Of a DNA stretch of 64,000 nt, positions 7,298 through 16,534 are shown piece after piece. Each line of letters opens with the position of its first letter. The first letter of the stretch is position 1. The stretch comes from Verrucomicrobiia bacterium (GTDB lineage: Bacteria > Verrucomicrobiota > Verrucomicrobiia > Limisphaerales > UBA8199), in assembly GCA_035946615.1 (NCBI GenBank), contig DASYZB010000027.1:1-64000 (forward strand). Reading direction: 5' to 3'. Position numbers and translations under genes: made by a program. The notes beneath the pieces were generated by a model that searched no databases, had not been told where the DNA came from, and was given only the letters and a program-made list of their open reading frames with translations.

Positions 7298-9544
7298 GTG
7301 GCGGAAAACACTCAAAAATGCGCCTTGGCTCAGAAAAACCAATTTTTCCTCCTCGGCGGACCCAAAAGCAATTTCTTGTCAGTAGTTCTACTGCTTGCTT
7401 CAGCCGGTTTATCCACACGCGGTCTTTCTCAAACCTACGCTACGCAGGTAACAGATGATACGTATAAGACCGGCAATCCAGGAATTGGAGAGTATCTGAG
7501 TTGCGAGGATGGCCGGGGCATTGGTTCCAATTCTGATTTCGGTTTCTCCAGTTTTACGGCCAGAGGGGTAGGAGGCGCCAAGGACAACCCCAATCTACCA
7601 ACCTCGCTGGCGCCTCAGGTTGCCTTGCCCAAGCTCGAATGTTTCGCAACGAGCGATATGGAGCGGGTCTTTGAAGACGGGTATGGATCGATGGGATCCA
7701 GCCAGAGCGCGCTTAACCTGTTCGGGCTGCGCAACGAAACCATTTCCGGCCAGTGCGTGTTCCTGGCCAATGAAGATTTGGAGGAGATGAAATTTTCAGT
7801 CAGCCCGCTTCAGCAGTCACAAGGCCCGGCTGTCTTTCCTGAACGGAATGTCCATTGGAGTTTTGTCGGGAGCATTTTCATCGAAAAAAACTCGCCCAAC
7901 CGGCAAAAGGGCGATCTCCTGCGCCCCGCTCCGGCATGGTTCCCCGATTATCTGAGCGAGGACTCAAAATGTGCCCTGCGAAAAGGAGCCCGCAAAGCCG
8001 CTTATCTGACTCTAAAAATAGCGCCGGAGACGCCCCCGGGCGAGTACCGGGCCACTTTGACTGCAACAGCGGGCAGTGTCAGGGCTTCCTTGCCGCTGGT
8101 TCTGCAGGTCTATCCGCTTGTCCTCCCCCAGGAACGCCATCTGTTGGTCTCAGAATGGTTCTCGACCTCTGAATTCCGAAAGCACCATCACCTGGACCCG
8201 TCCGACGAGGAGCGCTTTTATCGTCTCCTAAAGCTCTACGCGGAGAACATGACCGATCACCGGCAGAACGTCTTCCGCTTGGGCCTGGGATTGATCGAGG
8301 CCAGCGGCAGTGCGGAGGGCAAATTTCAATTTGATTTTTCACGCTTCGATAAGCAAGCCCAGGTATTCTGGGACACCCGCCGCATGGATTTGCTGGAGAC
8401 CGGTTTTGTTGCCCAGTTCGGCAGCGGTGGATGGTCGGGCAGCGAGATTTCTTTAAGCAGCTTCCCGATAAAGGAGGCCGATGGCCAGCGCATTTCCGTG
8501 TCCGGTGAGAAGTACCTGTCCCAATTCATTCCAGCCTTTGTCGGTCACCTGCGCGCCAAGGGCTGGCTGGCAAAGACCGTCTTCCACATTTGTGATGAGC
8601 CCTCCAACAACAACATCATGGCCTGGCGCAAAGCCTCCGACTTCGTGCACCGCCTGGCTCCCGAGTTGCGCCGCATCGATGCGATTGAGACTGCGCATTG
8701 CCTGGGCGCGCTCGAGGTTTGGGTGCCCAAGTTGGACCATCTGGCTACTTGGCAGGGTGATTATGAACAAGCCCAAAGCCAAGGCAATGAATTGTGGTTC
8801 TACACAGTAGGCATTTTTCAAGGCGGTTCGCTGCTTAACAAAACAGTGGATGTGCCCTTAATTGAGACGCGGCTTATGCACTGGCTCAACTACCGCTACA
8901 ACTTGCAGGGCTATCTGCACTGGGGGTTCAACGCCTGGACCGACGATCCCGTCAACGCCCCCGGCGAGCACCGGGGTGACGGCTGGCAGGTGTATCCCAG
9001 TAAAGATGGCCTGCTCAATTCACTACGCTGGGAGCAAATGCGCGCTGGCCTGCAAGACTACGAGTGCCTTTGGCTGCTGGAGAACAGGATTTCCCAAATC
9101 AGGGCAAACCTCTCATCACGTGTCGCCGCGCTCATCGATCCCCGTCAACGCGGCGTTGAAATCGCCATGCAAGTTGTGCCAGACTACTCCCATCATACGC
9201 GGAGCCCTGAGGTGCTCTACCAAGCCAGGCGTCAGGCGATTGAGGAGACGCTCACATTGGAGCAACCGCCGTGCGTGCTTGTCCAGACCACGCCGTTGGA
9301 ACATTCGCTCGTGGGCAAAGGCTGCGCCATCGACCTACATGGTTGGGCCGAGCCAGGAACGGTCCTAACCGCAAATGGACAGTCGGTCCCTGTCGCCGCC
9401 GATGGCTTGTTCTTGGGCCAATTGCCGCCTTCCGAAGACGGTAAAATCGTTCTGCAAGCGCAGGGGAAGAATGGAAAGAAGAGAATTGTGCGCCAATTCC
9501 TGCAAGCTGGAGTTCAGCCCCTTTCGACGACCCACGGCCCATGA
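7298..9544 (+). CDS. Exported GH123-like (DUF4091) glycoside hydrolase
   Basis: A 748-residue protein. After a short N-terminal region comes a hydrophobic export segment (NFLSVVLLLASAG). A beta-sandwich-like region leads into a TIM-barrel-type domain with HICDEPSNN, matching the acidic site region of GH123/DUF4091 enzymes, and later WGFNAWTDDPVNAP and GLQDYECLWLLE, also typical of that family. Known GH123 members are N-acetyl-beta-galactosaminidases using substrate-assisted catalysis; the substrate here is unknown. The start is the GTG at 7298; an in-frame start nearer the hydrophobic segment cannot be excluded. The 265 bp between it and the SGNH gene shows nothing I can name. A broken related gene lies at 40125-41165. 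Confidence 0.82.
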   Translation: MAENTQKCALAQKNQFFLLGGPKSNFLSVVLLLASAGLSTRGLSQTYATQVTDDTYKTGNPGIGEYLSCEDGRGIGSNSDFGFSSFTARGVGGAKDNPNLPTSLAPQVALPKLECFATSDMERVFEDGYGSMGSSQSALNLFGLRNETISGQCVFLANEDLEEMKFSVSPLQQSQGPAVFPERNVHWSFVGSIFIEKNSPNRQKGDLLRPAPAWFPDYLSEDSKCALRKGARKAAYLTLKIAPETPPGEYRATLTATAGSVRASLPLVLQVYPLVLPQERHLLVSEWFSTSEFRKHHHLDPSDEERFYRLLKLYAENMTDHRQNVFRLGLGLIEASGSAEGKFQFDFSRFDKQAQVFWDTRRMDLLETGFVAQFGSGGWSGSEISLSSFPIKEADGQRISVSGEKYLSQFIPAFVGHLRAKGWLAKTVFHICDEPSNNNIMAWRKASDFVHRLAPELRRIDAIETAHCLGALEVWVPKLDHLATWQGDYEQAQSQGNELWFYTVGIFQGGSLLNKTVDVPLIETRLMHWLNYRYNLQGYLHWGFNAWTDDPVNAPGEHRGDGWQVYPSKDGLLNSLRWEQMRAGLQDYECLWLLENRISQIRANLSSRVAALIDPRQRGVEIAMQVVPDYSHHTRSPEVLYQARRQAIEETLTLEQPPCVLVQTTPLEHSLVGKGCAIDLHGWAEPGTVLTANGQSVPVAADGLFLGQLPPSEDGKIVLQAQGKNGKKRIVRQFLQAGVQPLSTTHGP

Positions 9545-9571
9545 AGGTCTTACAACTAAGGTGTTTATCTC

Positions 9572-9733
9572 ATGACCGCACCGCTTGGGGTGAAATTGCC
9601 TGAACCACGCGGCGGGAAGGTTGAACTGGCAAGAGTCATCGGAGTCATCGAGGCTGCCAGAGGCGTTAGCTTCAAGGCGGCCGTGTTTATGTGCGGCTGC
9701 AATGAAGGATGCGCTGGCTTGCAGGGGAGATAG
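9572..9733 (+). CDS. Possible 53-residue protein
   Basis: ATG at 9572 is preceded by AAGGTG at a suitable distance and opens a 53-codon frame (MTAPLGVKLPEPRGGKVELA at the start) with a CGC-x4-C cluster near the end. The gap 9545-9755 otherwise holds nothing. No family is recognised. The frame is short and could be chance or the remains of a longer gene. Confidence 0.25.
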   Translation: MTAPLGVKLPEPRGGKVELARVIGVIEAARGVSFKAAVFMCGCNEGCAGLQGR

Positions 9734-9755
9734 GTAAGGCACCGTCTTGGCCTGC

Positions 9756-9932
9756 TCATTTTCCGAGGTACTTCCAGGGCTGGCGTATCCGGTCGAGCCG
9801 TTCGGCTTCGGACACCTCTCGCCGGGTTTGGCGTCGTCTGTCCTTGGCGCCGCCGGCGATGGCTTGTGGCACGCGCCAGGCCTCTCGGAAGAGATTCACG
9901 ATCGTCCGGTAGATGAATTCAAATATATACAT
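9756..9932 (-). CDS. Small protein downstream of pilT
   Basis: A 58-codon frame starts at ATG 9932, 29 bp after the pilT stop on the same strand. The N-terminus is aromatic and amphipathic (MYIFEFIYRTIVNLFREAWR). The C-terminal half is strongly charged and ends RLDRIRQPWKYLGK. The composition, clear N/C division and position behind pilT suggest a real gene whose product could sit on the membrane surface. A GGAGG sequence lies about 18 bases upstream, farther than usual and inside a palindrome. No family is recognised. Confidence 0.5.
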   Translation of the reverse strand: MYIFEFIYRTIVNLFREAWRVPQAIAGGAKDRRRQTRREVSEAERLDRIRQPWKYLGK

Positions 9933-9948
9933 AATTTGGTTTCGTTAG

Positions 9949-9962
9949 AGCCTCCGGAGGCT
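9949..9962. repeat. 14-bp perfect palindrome at the pilT stop
   Basis: AGCCTCCGGAGGCT spans the end of pilT and could form a short stem in the transcript between pilT and the 58-codon gene. No T-run follows. Confidence 0.5.
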
Positions 9963-11086
9963 TACCGCGCGACGTCAGGCTTGAGGAGGCCGCCGGCGGA
10001 GGGGGCAAAGCCGTGCATGTCCATTTCCACTCGGCTCCAGTTATTGGCATAGTGTTTGGCCGTTTCCACGGTCACGTAACCTCCCTTGAAAAGCTGCATC
10101 AAATACTGGTCGAAGCTATGCATGCCCTCATTCACTGAGGCTTCGATATTGCTGGCGAGGAGCGCCAGGTCGTTCCGGGCGACGGCGTCCTGGGTGCCGA
10201 TGTTGCGCTTGAGGATCTCCAGGCAGGGGATGCGTTTCCCGGCGCAGCTCGGGATGAGCCGCTGGCAGACCATCGCATTCAGGCTTCGGGCCAGCAGGGC
10301 GCTGGCGTTCGCCTGCTCCGGCGCCGGATAGAACTCCCGGATGCGGTCGATGGCGCGCGGCACGGAATCCGCATGCAGGGTAGTGAGCACCAGGTGACCG
10401 GTTTCGGCGGCTTGCATCGCAGCCAGGGCGCTTTCGGCATCGCGGACCTCGCCCAGGAATATCACCTCGGGGTCCTGGCGCACCGCGTTGCGAATCCCGT
10501 TGGCGAAAGATTCGGTATCGACGCCGACTTCGCGTTGTTCGAACTGGCATTTATCCTCTTCAAACAGATACTCGATGGGATCCTCGATGGTGATGATGCG
10601 CAACGCCAGGGTCTCGTTGAGTCGCTGCAAAAGGGCACGGATGGTCGTGCTCTTACCTTGGCCGGAGGCGCCGGTCACGATGAGCAGCCCACGCGGCTCT
10701 TTCACGAGGTCGGCGACGGTGTCCGGCAGTTCCAAGTCCTGCAGTTTGAGCATGTGCTGCGGCACGACCCGGAAGGAGCAGGACTGCTTGCCTTGTTGCT
10801 TGCTGAAATTGGCTCGATAGCGCACCTGCGCGCACAGAAAGCTCAAGTCCATCTCGTGTTGCTTCTCGATCCGATCGTAAATTGAGTTCGAAAACGCCTG
10901 GCGCAGCATCCTCATGACGTCATCATTGCCGGGCACCGGAAATTGCTCCGGGGCAATTCGCTGGAGTTTGCCGTCTTCGCGGATGGAGTAGCGGCGGTCA
11001 GCCTGCGTATGGAGATCGGTGGCCTTTTGGCCGGAACACCAAACGAGGATTTTCCCAAGCTCGCTTGTCGGATCAACACGTTCCAT
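9962..11086 (-). CDS. pilT: PilT/PilU-like secretion ATPase
   Basis: A 374-residue ATPase of the GspE/PilT superfamily. Visible motifs are a Walker A GASGQGKST at residues 139-147, the Asp-box region ITIEDPIEYLF, a Walker B with VIFLGEVRD, and the His box TTLHADS. Length and order match PilT retraction ATPases. The Walker A has Ala and Gln where GPTGSGKST is usual, which is tolerated in the family. The enzyme would power pilus retraction or disassembly at the inner membrane. No pilB or pilC lies adjacent; a GspF/PilC-like gene is at 57162 and a pseudopilin at 2422. The ATG at 11086 lacks a strong ribosome site, and a short frame ending 4 bp upstream may provide coupling. Confidence 0.93.
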   Translation of the reverse strand: MERVDPTSELGKILVWCSGQKATDLHTQADRRYSIREDGKLQRIAPEQFPVPGNDDVMRMLRQAFSNSIYDRIEKQHEMDLSFLCAQVRYRANFSKQQGKQSCSFRVVPQHMLKLQDLELPDTVADLVKEPRGLLIVTGASGQGKSTTIRALLQRLNETLALRIITIEDPIEYLFEEDKCQFEQREVGVDTESFANGIRNAVRQDPEVIFLGEVRDAESALAAMQAAETGHLVLTTLHADSVPRAIDRIREFYPAPEQANASALLARSLNAMVCQRLIPSCAGKRIPCLEILKRNIGTQDAVARNDLALLASNIEASVNEGMHSFDQYLMQLFKGGYVTVETAKHYANNWSRVEMDMHGFAPSAGGLLKPDVAR

Positions 11087-11090
11087 GATC

Positions 11091-11156
11091 TTAAGGTTCC
11101 AGCTTGAACCATGCCGCCGGGCTCTCCACCTCAGGTATGTTGCCTTTCAACACCAT
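11091..11156 (-). CDS. Possible 21-residue leader peptide ahead of pilT
   Basis: A short frame from ATG 11156 to TAA 11091 begins MVLKGNIPEVESPAAW and ends 4 bp before the pilT start codon. It lies inside a 115-bp sequence that recurs, decayed, at 16088-16204. It may couple translation into pilT. The evidence is position and the partial conservation of the peptide in the second copy. Confidence 0.3.
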   Translation of the reverse strand: MVLKGNIPEVESPAAWFKLEP

Positions 11157-11206
11157 AGGAATCTCGAAACGTTAATTCTGAGTATGCATTTCGTGCAAAG
11201 TGCATG
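11092..11206. repeat. Dispersed 115-bp repeat, copy A (upstream of pilT)
   Basis: This stretch aligns along its length with 16088-16204. Shared blocks include CAGCTTGAAC, ATGCCGCCGGG, GGTTGCC/TGTTGCC and GTGCAAAGT. I estimate about 70 percent identity by eye. The remaining gap to the response-regulator stop (11207-11316) holds nothing I recognise. Confidence 0.6.
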
Positions 11207-11316
11207 AAGGAGCGGAGTAAGGTGATCTGTGGGACTCACGCCGCTGGGCGCGTTGGTGCAAAACTCCCACGCTCGGTTGGGCTACCAGTGGCGAAAGCGC
11301 GCGTTTGGCAGAACGA

Positions 11317-12681
11317 TTATTCCAACCTGATTTTCTTGCGTTTGCGGTAGAGCGTCGCTTGATCAATTCCAAGCACCTCAGCCGCTTCGGCTAGGTTGGA
11401 GGTTCGTTCCAGGACTTTGCGCAGGTGCGCTTCCTCCAACCGTTCCAAGGAAATCAAGGAACCAACCTGCAGCGAAGCGTCGCTGCCATTGCCTCCGGCT
11501 ACGGGCAGGCCGCGTAATTCGGCAGGGAGGTCTTCCAAGAGAATCCTGGTTCCTTTGGCCATGATCACAGCCCGTTCGATCGCGTTGCGCAGCTCACGAA
11601 GGTTACCCGGCCACACGTAGGCAAGAATAGCGGCGGAGGCCTCTTCGGAAAAACCATCGAGGCGGCGTCCACAGAGGGCGGCAAAATGTTTGAAGTAATG
11701 TTCGGCAAAACGAATAAGGTCGCCTGGACGCTGCCGCAGCGGAGGCATCTCCGCTGTGATCACGTTGAGCCGAAAATAGAGGTCTTCACGGAAGGCGCCC
11801 TCGGCGACGCGCTTTTTGAGATCCTGGCTGGTAGCAGCAATGATGCGCACGTCGGCCTGGCGGGTAACATTTTCGCCCACCCGCTCGTATTCACGTTCTT
11901 GCAGAAGCCGAAGCAACTTAGGCTGGATTTCCAATGGCAGGTCGCCGATCTCGTCGAGGAAGAGTGTTCCGCCCTGGGAGGCTTTAACTTTGCCCCAATG
12001 GTCGCGCAGAGCGCCGGTGAACGCACCTTTGACGTGGCCGAACAGTTCGCTTTCCAGCAGTTCCCGGGACAAACTCGGACAGCTCACGGTGATAAAAGGT
12101 TTATTGGCCAGATGGCTTTGCTGGTGAACGGCGTGGGCGACCACACTCTTGCCGGTGCCGCTTTCGCCCAAGATCAGAATCGAGGCGGGTGTTTTCGCCG
12201 CCCGCAGCAGCGTGTCGATTGCCTCCTTCACGAGTGGCGCGCTTGATCCCAGCAGAATTTCAGGACTCTGAGCTTTGCTGTCCTTAACCTCCCGTTCCAA
12301 CCGTTCGATATTCTGGTTGAGTTGGTGGAAGCGCTGCACTCGGGCGAGCACCAGGTGAAACTGTTCGCGGGTGAAGGGCTTTTCCAGAAAATCCACCGCG
12401 CCGCGCCGCATGGCCTCGACTGCGTTTTTCACACTGCCTTGGGCGGTAAAAATGATCACCGGCAGATTGGGTTGGCGCTGGAGAATCTGCTCCAGGATGT
12501 CGAGGCCGTTTTCCGGCCCAAGGTTTAGATCCAGAAGAACTGAATCGAACTTCCCTTCCTTTAGCTCCCTGAGGCCTAACTCTCCCGAGCAGGCGGCCTC
12601 CGCGTAATGGCCCTCGCCGTCGATGAGCAGGCACGTCGCGTCTCGGAACGTCTTGTCGTCGTCGATGACCAGGAAGTCCAT
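11317..12681 (-). CDS. NtrC-family sigma54-dependent response regulator
   Basis: A 454-residue protein. The N-terminal receiver domain (LVIDDD, phospho-acceptor in LLDLNL, conserved Lys in EKPF) is joined to an AAA+ domain with Walker A GESGTGKS, the sigma54-contacting GAFTGA loop, Walker [13 protein letters not shown] and the R-finger region. A Fis-type HTH follows ([20 protein letters not shown]). It would activate sigma54 promoters when phosphorylated. It follows two sensor-kinase genes in tight order. The frame opens at TTG 12696, overlapping the upstream stop, but ATG 12681 puts MDFLVIDDD at the start as usual, so I chose that. The pilT gene follows 230 bp downstream. Targets are not visible. 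Confidence 0.93.
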   Translation of the reverse strand: MDFLVIDDDKTFRDATCLLIDGEGHYAEAACSGELGLRELKEGKFDSVLLDLNLGPENGLDILEQILQRQPNLPVIIFTAQGSVKNAVEAMRRGAVDFLEKPFTREQFHLVLARVQRFHQLNQNIERLEREVKDSKAQSPEILLGSSAPLVKEAIDTLLRAAKTPASILILGESGTGKSVVAHAVHQQSHLANKPFITVSCPSLSRELLESELFGHVKGAFTGALRDHWGKVKASQGGTLFLDEIGDLPLEIQPKLLRLLQEREYERVGENVTRQADVRIIAATSQDLKKRVAEGAFREDLYFRLNVITAEMPPLRQRPGDLIRFAEHYFKHFAALCGRRLDGFSEEASAAILAYVWPGNLRELRNAIERAVIMAKGTRILLEDLPAELRGLPVAGGNGSDASLQVGSLISLERLEEAHLRKVLERTSNLAEAAEVLGIDQATLYRKRKKIRLE

Positions 12682-12692
12682 AGGATTTCGGA

Positions 12693-13814
12693 TCAATGCT
12701 GGACGGTCGCGCGGGGCAAGCGAAAGACGAAGGTGGCGCCGTGGCCCAGGGTGCTTTCACACGCCAATTCACCATGCATCGCCAGCACCAGCTTCTTGAC
12801 GATGCTCAGTCCCAGCCCGGTGGAAGGTTCGCCGCCGGTGGGCCGTGCGGAAAGGCGGCCATAGCGTCGGAACATGCGAGTTTTATCCTTTTCGCTGAAC
12901 CCTGGGCCTTCGTCCTGAACCTGGCAGTCCACATACCTGGCACCCGGCGGGCAGACCGTGAGGCGAATCTGCTTGCCGGGAGGAGAGAACTTGATGGCAT
13001 TGGAAAGGAGATTATCGAGCACCTGATTGAGGGCGGCGCTATCGGCTTGCACGAGCGCGCCGTTGCTGGCCGGGATAACGGCCTCGACGGCGAGTTGTTT
13101 CCGTTTGGCCGATTCCTGATGTTGCTGGACCGCGCGCGCCGCGGCGTCCGAGAGGTTCAGCGACTCGGTCTTGATGCTCAGGCCATGGTCGGCCGAAGCA
13201 TTGGCCAAAAACTCCTTCACGAAAGCGAGCATTTGGCTGCTCGAATGCGAGATGTTTTCGGCCATCAACCGAAGCTTCGGATCCGCCATCGCCTCGGTAC
13301 GGTCGCGGAGCAATTGGGCGCTCATGTCCATGCCACCCAAATGGTTTTTGAGGTCGTGGGTCAGGATACCGAGCAACTCATCCCGGTCCTCGGCGAGTTG
13401 CATGAGTTCGTCGCGGGCCCTTTTAAGGGCCAGGTGGGTTCGGACACGGGTCACCAACTCGGCGTGGTTGAAGGGCTTGGTGATGTAGTCCACGCCGCCG
13501 CTTTCCAGCGCGCGAACGATCAAGCCCTTGTCGTCGGCCGAGGAAAGGAAAATGATGGGAAGCTCCGCCCAATCCGGGTTCTCGCGAATGCGGCGGCAGA
13601 CCTCGAATCCATCCATTTCCGGCATCAGCAGGTCGAGCAGGATGAGGTCGGGTCGGCGAACCGTCAGGCGTTGGAAGGCTTGGAACCCGCTGGTCGCGGG
13701 CAGAATCTCGAAACCGAGTTTGCCCAAGGCGGCGCCAACGATCTGGATGTTGGACTCCTGGTCGTCGACGACCAGCAGGCAGCCAGTGTTTGTTTCGGCC
13801 AAAGGGGCGTTCAT
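12693..13814 (-). CDS. Receiver-histidine kinase fusion
   Basis: A 373-residue protein. A receiver domain comes first ([10 protein letters not shown], acceptor Asp in [11 protein letters not shown], Lys in TKPF), then a short coiled coil, a HisKA region with [11 protein letters not shown], and an HATPase domain with the N box ([11 protein letters not shown]), G1 DEGPGF and G2 GLGLSIVKK. There is no membrane segment, so it is a cytosolic relay kinase. The longer frame to 13961 is spurious: the ATG at 13814 overlaps the TGA of the upstream hybrid kinase (ATGA), a classic coupling arrangement. A likely route runs from the hybrid kinase through this receiver and kinase to the sigma54 regulator next in line; that order of phosphotransfer is inference. 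Confidence 0.93.
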   Translation of the reverse strand: MNAPLAETNTGCLLVVDDQESNIQIVGAALGKLGFEILPATSGFQAFQRLTVRRPDLILLDLLMPEMDGFEVCRRIRENPDWAELPIIFLSSADDKGLIVRALESGGVDYITKPFNHAELVTRVRTHLALKRARDELMQLAEDRDELLGILTHDLKNHLGGMDMSAQLLRDRTEAMADPKLRLMAENISHSSSQMLAFVKEFLANASADHGLSIKTESLNLSDAAARAVQQHQESAKRKQLAVEAVIPASNGALVQADSAALNQVLDNLLSNAIKFSPPGKQIRLTVCPPGARYVDCQVQDEGPGFSEKDKTRMFRRYGRLSARPTGGEPSTGLGLSIVKKLVLAMHGELACESTLGHGATFVFRLPRATVQH

Positions 13815-15601
13815 GCCGGTTGCAGTTGGGCCTGGACCACGGAACTCTCGATGGAGTGAACGAGTTTGGGGAACGCAGCGAGATGACGTTCCATTTGGCT
13901 GATGGCATAGCCGTCGGCCAAAGTGGTGAGCGTGGCGGCATAAGTGATCAGCGGGGCACATTGGGCCTGCTGTCCGAGGAGGAAGAGGTTGTGAGCAAAG
14001 GCCCGAGTTTCATTAACCGCCAGACTGTCACGCAGCACCGGCCATTCGGTTGCTTCCTGGCTGCGCAGTTCAAGAGCGAGTTCCTGCCAATGAGCGGCCT
14101 GGTAGGGCGAGGGGATGGGAACGCTTTTGAAGGTCTCTACGACATTCTGGGCGTCCAGTCCTTTCTCGGGCGCCGAGCGCTGGAGAAATTGGCCAAGCGT
14201 TAGAAAGAGCGTTTGTCGCGAGAAGGGCTTGCGGATGTAGCCGCTGAATTGGTTTTGCAGTTCCCGCTCTTCACCCACCTTACTCGATGCGGTGACCGCA
14301 ATGACTGGCAACGACACCAGACTGGCTTGCTTGCGGATCTCCACCAAGGTCGTTTGCCCGTCCATTACCGGCATTCGGATATCGAGCAACACCACGTCGG
14401 GTCGGTCCGTTTTCAGATACTCCAACGCCCCACAGCCGTTATTGGCAAAGACGACTTGATGATGGGTCTTTTCAAATATCCCAGCCATCAGGGCACGGTT
14501 GGTCTGGTTGTCATCCACCACCAATAGCGTAGCCGGCACGAAGTCATTGAAGTCCACTGCCTCGCCCGGTTCGGCGTGATCACCCACGGGCAAGCGCCCC
14601 GAGACGGGAACATCCGCGAACCGCAAGCGGAAGATCGTGCCTTGGCCAACTTTGCTTTCCACGGCAAGGCTGCCGCCCATCAACTCGGTGAGGCGCTTAA
14701 CGATAGTCAGCCCGATACCGGTTCCCTCGTTTTCCGCCGTTGGGCGAGAATCAGCTTGAACGAAAGGCTTGAAAATTTCCTCCAGCTTGGCAGCCGGGAT
14801 TCCGATGCCGGTATCCTCAACCTCGAGCAACAGCGTGCCGCTGCGACTGTCTCCCCGGCTTTCCCAGGAGACACGCGTTTTAACACAGCCCCGGTCTGTG
14901 AATTTAATGGCATTGCTGAGCAAGTTTACCAGCACCTGGCGCAGTCGCAGGCGATCCAGCAACAAGGCACGCGGCAGGTTGGGTGAGAGCTCGAACTGAA
15001 GCTGGAGCGATTTTATTACGGCCTGCTGCCCGAAAACGGTGCGGAGGAACTCACACGAATCGTGCATGTCCGTCGGATCGGGATGCAATTCCAACTTCCC
15101 GGCTTCGAGCTTGGATAGGTCGAGAATGTCGTTGATCAGATGCAGCAACGCCGCGCCGCTGTCGCGAATGGCCCGCACATATTGTGCTTGCTTGGGGGTC
15201 AATCCGTCCGGCTCCAACAGTTCGCTAAAGCCGAGGATCGCGTTCATGGGGCTGCGAATCTCATGGCTCATGTTGGCCAGGAAGGCGCTCTTCTCCCGGA
15301 CGGCCTGTTCCGCGTGGAGCTTCTCTTCCAGCAATTCCCGGCGCGCTCGCTCCTGGTAATAATCAATCCGGTAAAAGTACAAGGCGAACAATCCGGCCCC
15401 GACCCCAAGCAACCCGGCCACCCAGGTGATTTGCTGGAGGTGTTTCATTGACTTCCCAACCTGCTCAGCCACCACCGACGCTTCCACGCTATGCGCGAAG
15501 CGACTCCACGCCAAAGCCCCGGATATGACGCTCGCCACCGTGACGACTAGCCAGAAGATGGCCAATGGTCCGATAATTCCATGTCGGAATCGGTAGATCA
15601 T
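13811..15601 (-). CDS. Membrane hybrid histidine kinase with receiver and HPt-like tail
   Basis: A 596-residue protein when started at ATG 15601, which has AGGGAAG just upstream; the frame stays open to 15670. There are two TM segments (about residues 10-28 and 58-77) around a short periplasmic loop, then HisKA with SHEIRSPMN (His113), and an HATPase domain with GTGIGL. A receiver domain follows (VVDDNQTNR, LLDIRMPVMDG, Lys in RKPFS). The last 85 residues contain AFAHNLFLLG followed by YAATL and FPKLV, similar in layout to an HPt domain but without the usual Lys-Gly pair. With this, a complete phosphorelay could be present. The small periplasmic loop gives no hint of the signal. Confidence 0.92.
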   Translation of the reverse strand: MIYRFRHGIIGPLAIFWLVVTVASVISGALAWSRFAHSVEASVVAEQVGKSMKHLQQITWVAGLLGVGAGLFALYFYRIDYYQERARRELLEEKLHAEQAVREKSAFLANMSHEIRSPMNAILGFSELLEPDGLTPKQAQYVRAIRDSGAALLHLINDILDLSKLEAGKLELHPDPTDMHDSCEFLRTVFGQQAVIKSLQLQFELSPNLPRALLLDRLRLRQVLVNLLSNAIKFTDRGCVKTRVSWESRGDSRSGTLLLEVEDTGIGIPAAKLEEIFKPFVQADSRPTAENEGTGIGLTIVKRLTELMGGSLAVESKVGQGTIFRLRFADVPVSGRLPVGDHAEPGEAVDFNDFVPATLLVVDDNQTNRALMAGIFEKTHHQVVFANNGCGALEYLKTDRPDVVLLDIRMPVMDGQTTLVEIRKQASLVSLPVIAVTASSKVGEERELQNQFSGYIRKPFSRQTLFLTLGQFLQRSAPEKGLDAQNVVETFKSVPIPSPYQAAHWQELALELRSQEATEWPVLRDSLAVNETRAFAHNLFLLGQQAQCAPLITYAATLTTLADGYAISQMERHLAAFPKLVHSIESSVVQAQLQPA

Positions 15602-15688
15602 GCGCTTCCCTGCGTCGAGTCGAGCGCACAGGCGTCCGGCCAATGAAGGTGCTATTATCATATCATGCAAAATGCAGGGTGGATAGAG

Positions 15689-15902
15689 CTATCTGTTCCA
15701 AAGGCTCCGCGTTGGGACCCAGCTATCGTGCTGACCTTCCGATATATTCAAACACAGTCGTCTTCGAAACCCAACCGGATGCGCGTTGAGGGCCAGCCCC
15801 ACAAATCCGTTCGCCCGGCGCGAGCCCCAAAGCGTAGTAAGGGTCAGCCATGAAGTCACCAAACGTCAGAGCCTGGTTCTTTGTGTCAGTTTTCACGGTC
15901 AT
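15689..15902 (-). pseudogene. Frameshifted small conserved protein
   Basis: The reading begins MTVKTDTKNQALTFGDFMAD and after a one-base shift near GCTTTGGGGCTCGC continues SRRANGFVGLALNAHPVGF. Together these match a small verrucomicrobial family that I recall as having TKNQ-LTFGDF and KRRA-G-V-LA-NAH blocks. The shift breaks the frame, so it is a pseudogene. The rest of 15602-16534 holds repeat copy B (16088-16204) and no gene that I can support. Confidence 0.45.
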
Positions 15903-16087
15903 TTCGCTCATCCAGCTAGAGAAAGGCCATTCGGACGCTGGTTTCTTCAAGCGACTAGTTTAAAGCCAGTTGCACTCTTCAGGATGGTGTTAGCTCGACA
16001 TGGAGGAACGCACAGACCGTGCAATTCGCACGAGGGCCAATTCCTCGACCGTGCGTCTTGCACAGCAGATCGTGGAGAACGGCGTTG

Positions 16088-16204
16088 TAAGGTTTCAGCT
16101 TGAACTATGCCGCCGGGTTTCATCCGCTTCCGGTAGGTTGCCATTCAAGGCAGTGGGTATATCGAAGACCCGATCCTATCGATGTCTTCTGTGCAAAGTA
16201 CATG
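16088..16204. repeat. Dispersed 115-bp repeat, copy B
   Basis: This is the partner of 11092-11206 in the same orientation. The short frame seen in copy A is recognisable here (GNLPEAD, then AAG-FKL after a shift) but is interrupted by a frameshift and a TAG where copy A has TGG. It is therefore either a dead copy or a non-coding element with coincidental similarity. Confidence 0.55.
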
Positions 16205-16534
16205 GCGGGCCTAGCTAAAGTCGAGCGATTTGCACGATTTTACTCACGGATTGCAACCGGGCGCAAAGCCTATTCTATGTGGACTCAGTTAAACCCCAGC
16301 CAGTTGGAACTTCGGAGACACGGACGGCACCACACCTGCTCGGGATAAAGCGAGGCTAAGTTCAGCAAAACGACGGTCGTCGCCGGAGCCGTTGGCGGGT
16401 AAGCGCGGCGGCTCACGGCTCAGAAAAATCGCCAGCTTGATCGAGAGGCATCGATTCTCGCGGCAAAGTGAAAACGTCAACCTGTCGCCCGTAGTCACCT
16501 AAAAGCGAATAACAGCTAAAAAAGTGTGAAAACC

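Noticed and set aside
12696-13859. Plus-strand frame of 387 codons
   Set aside because: Antisense to the receiver-kinase gene; GC-rich codon bias explains the open frame.
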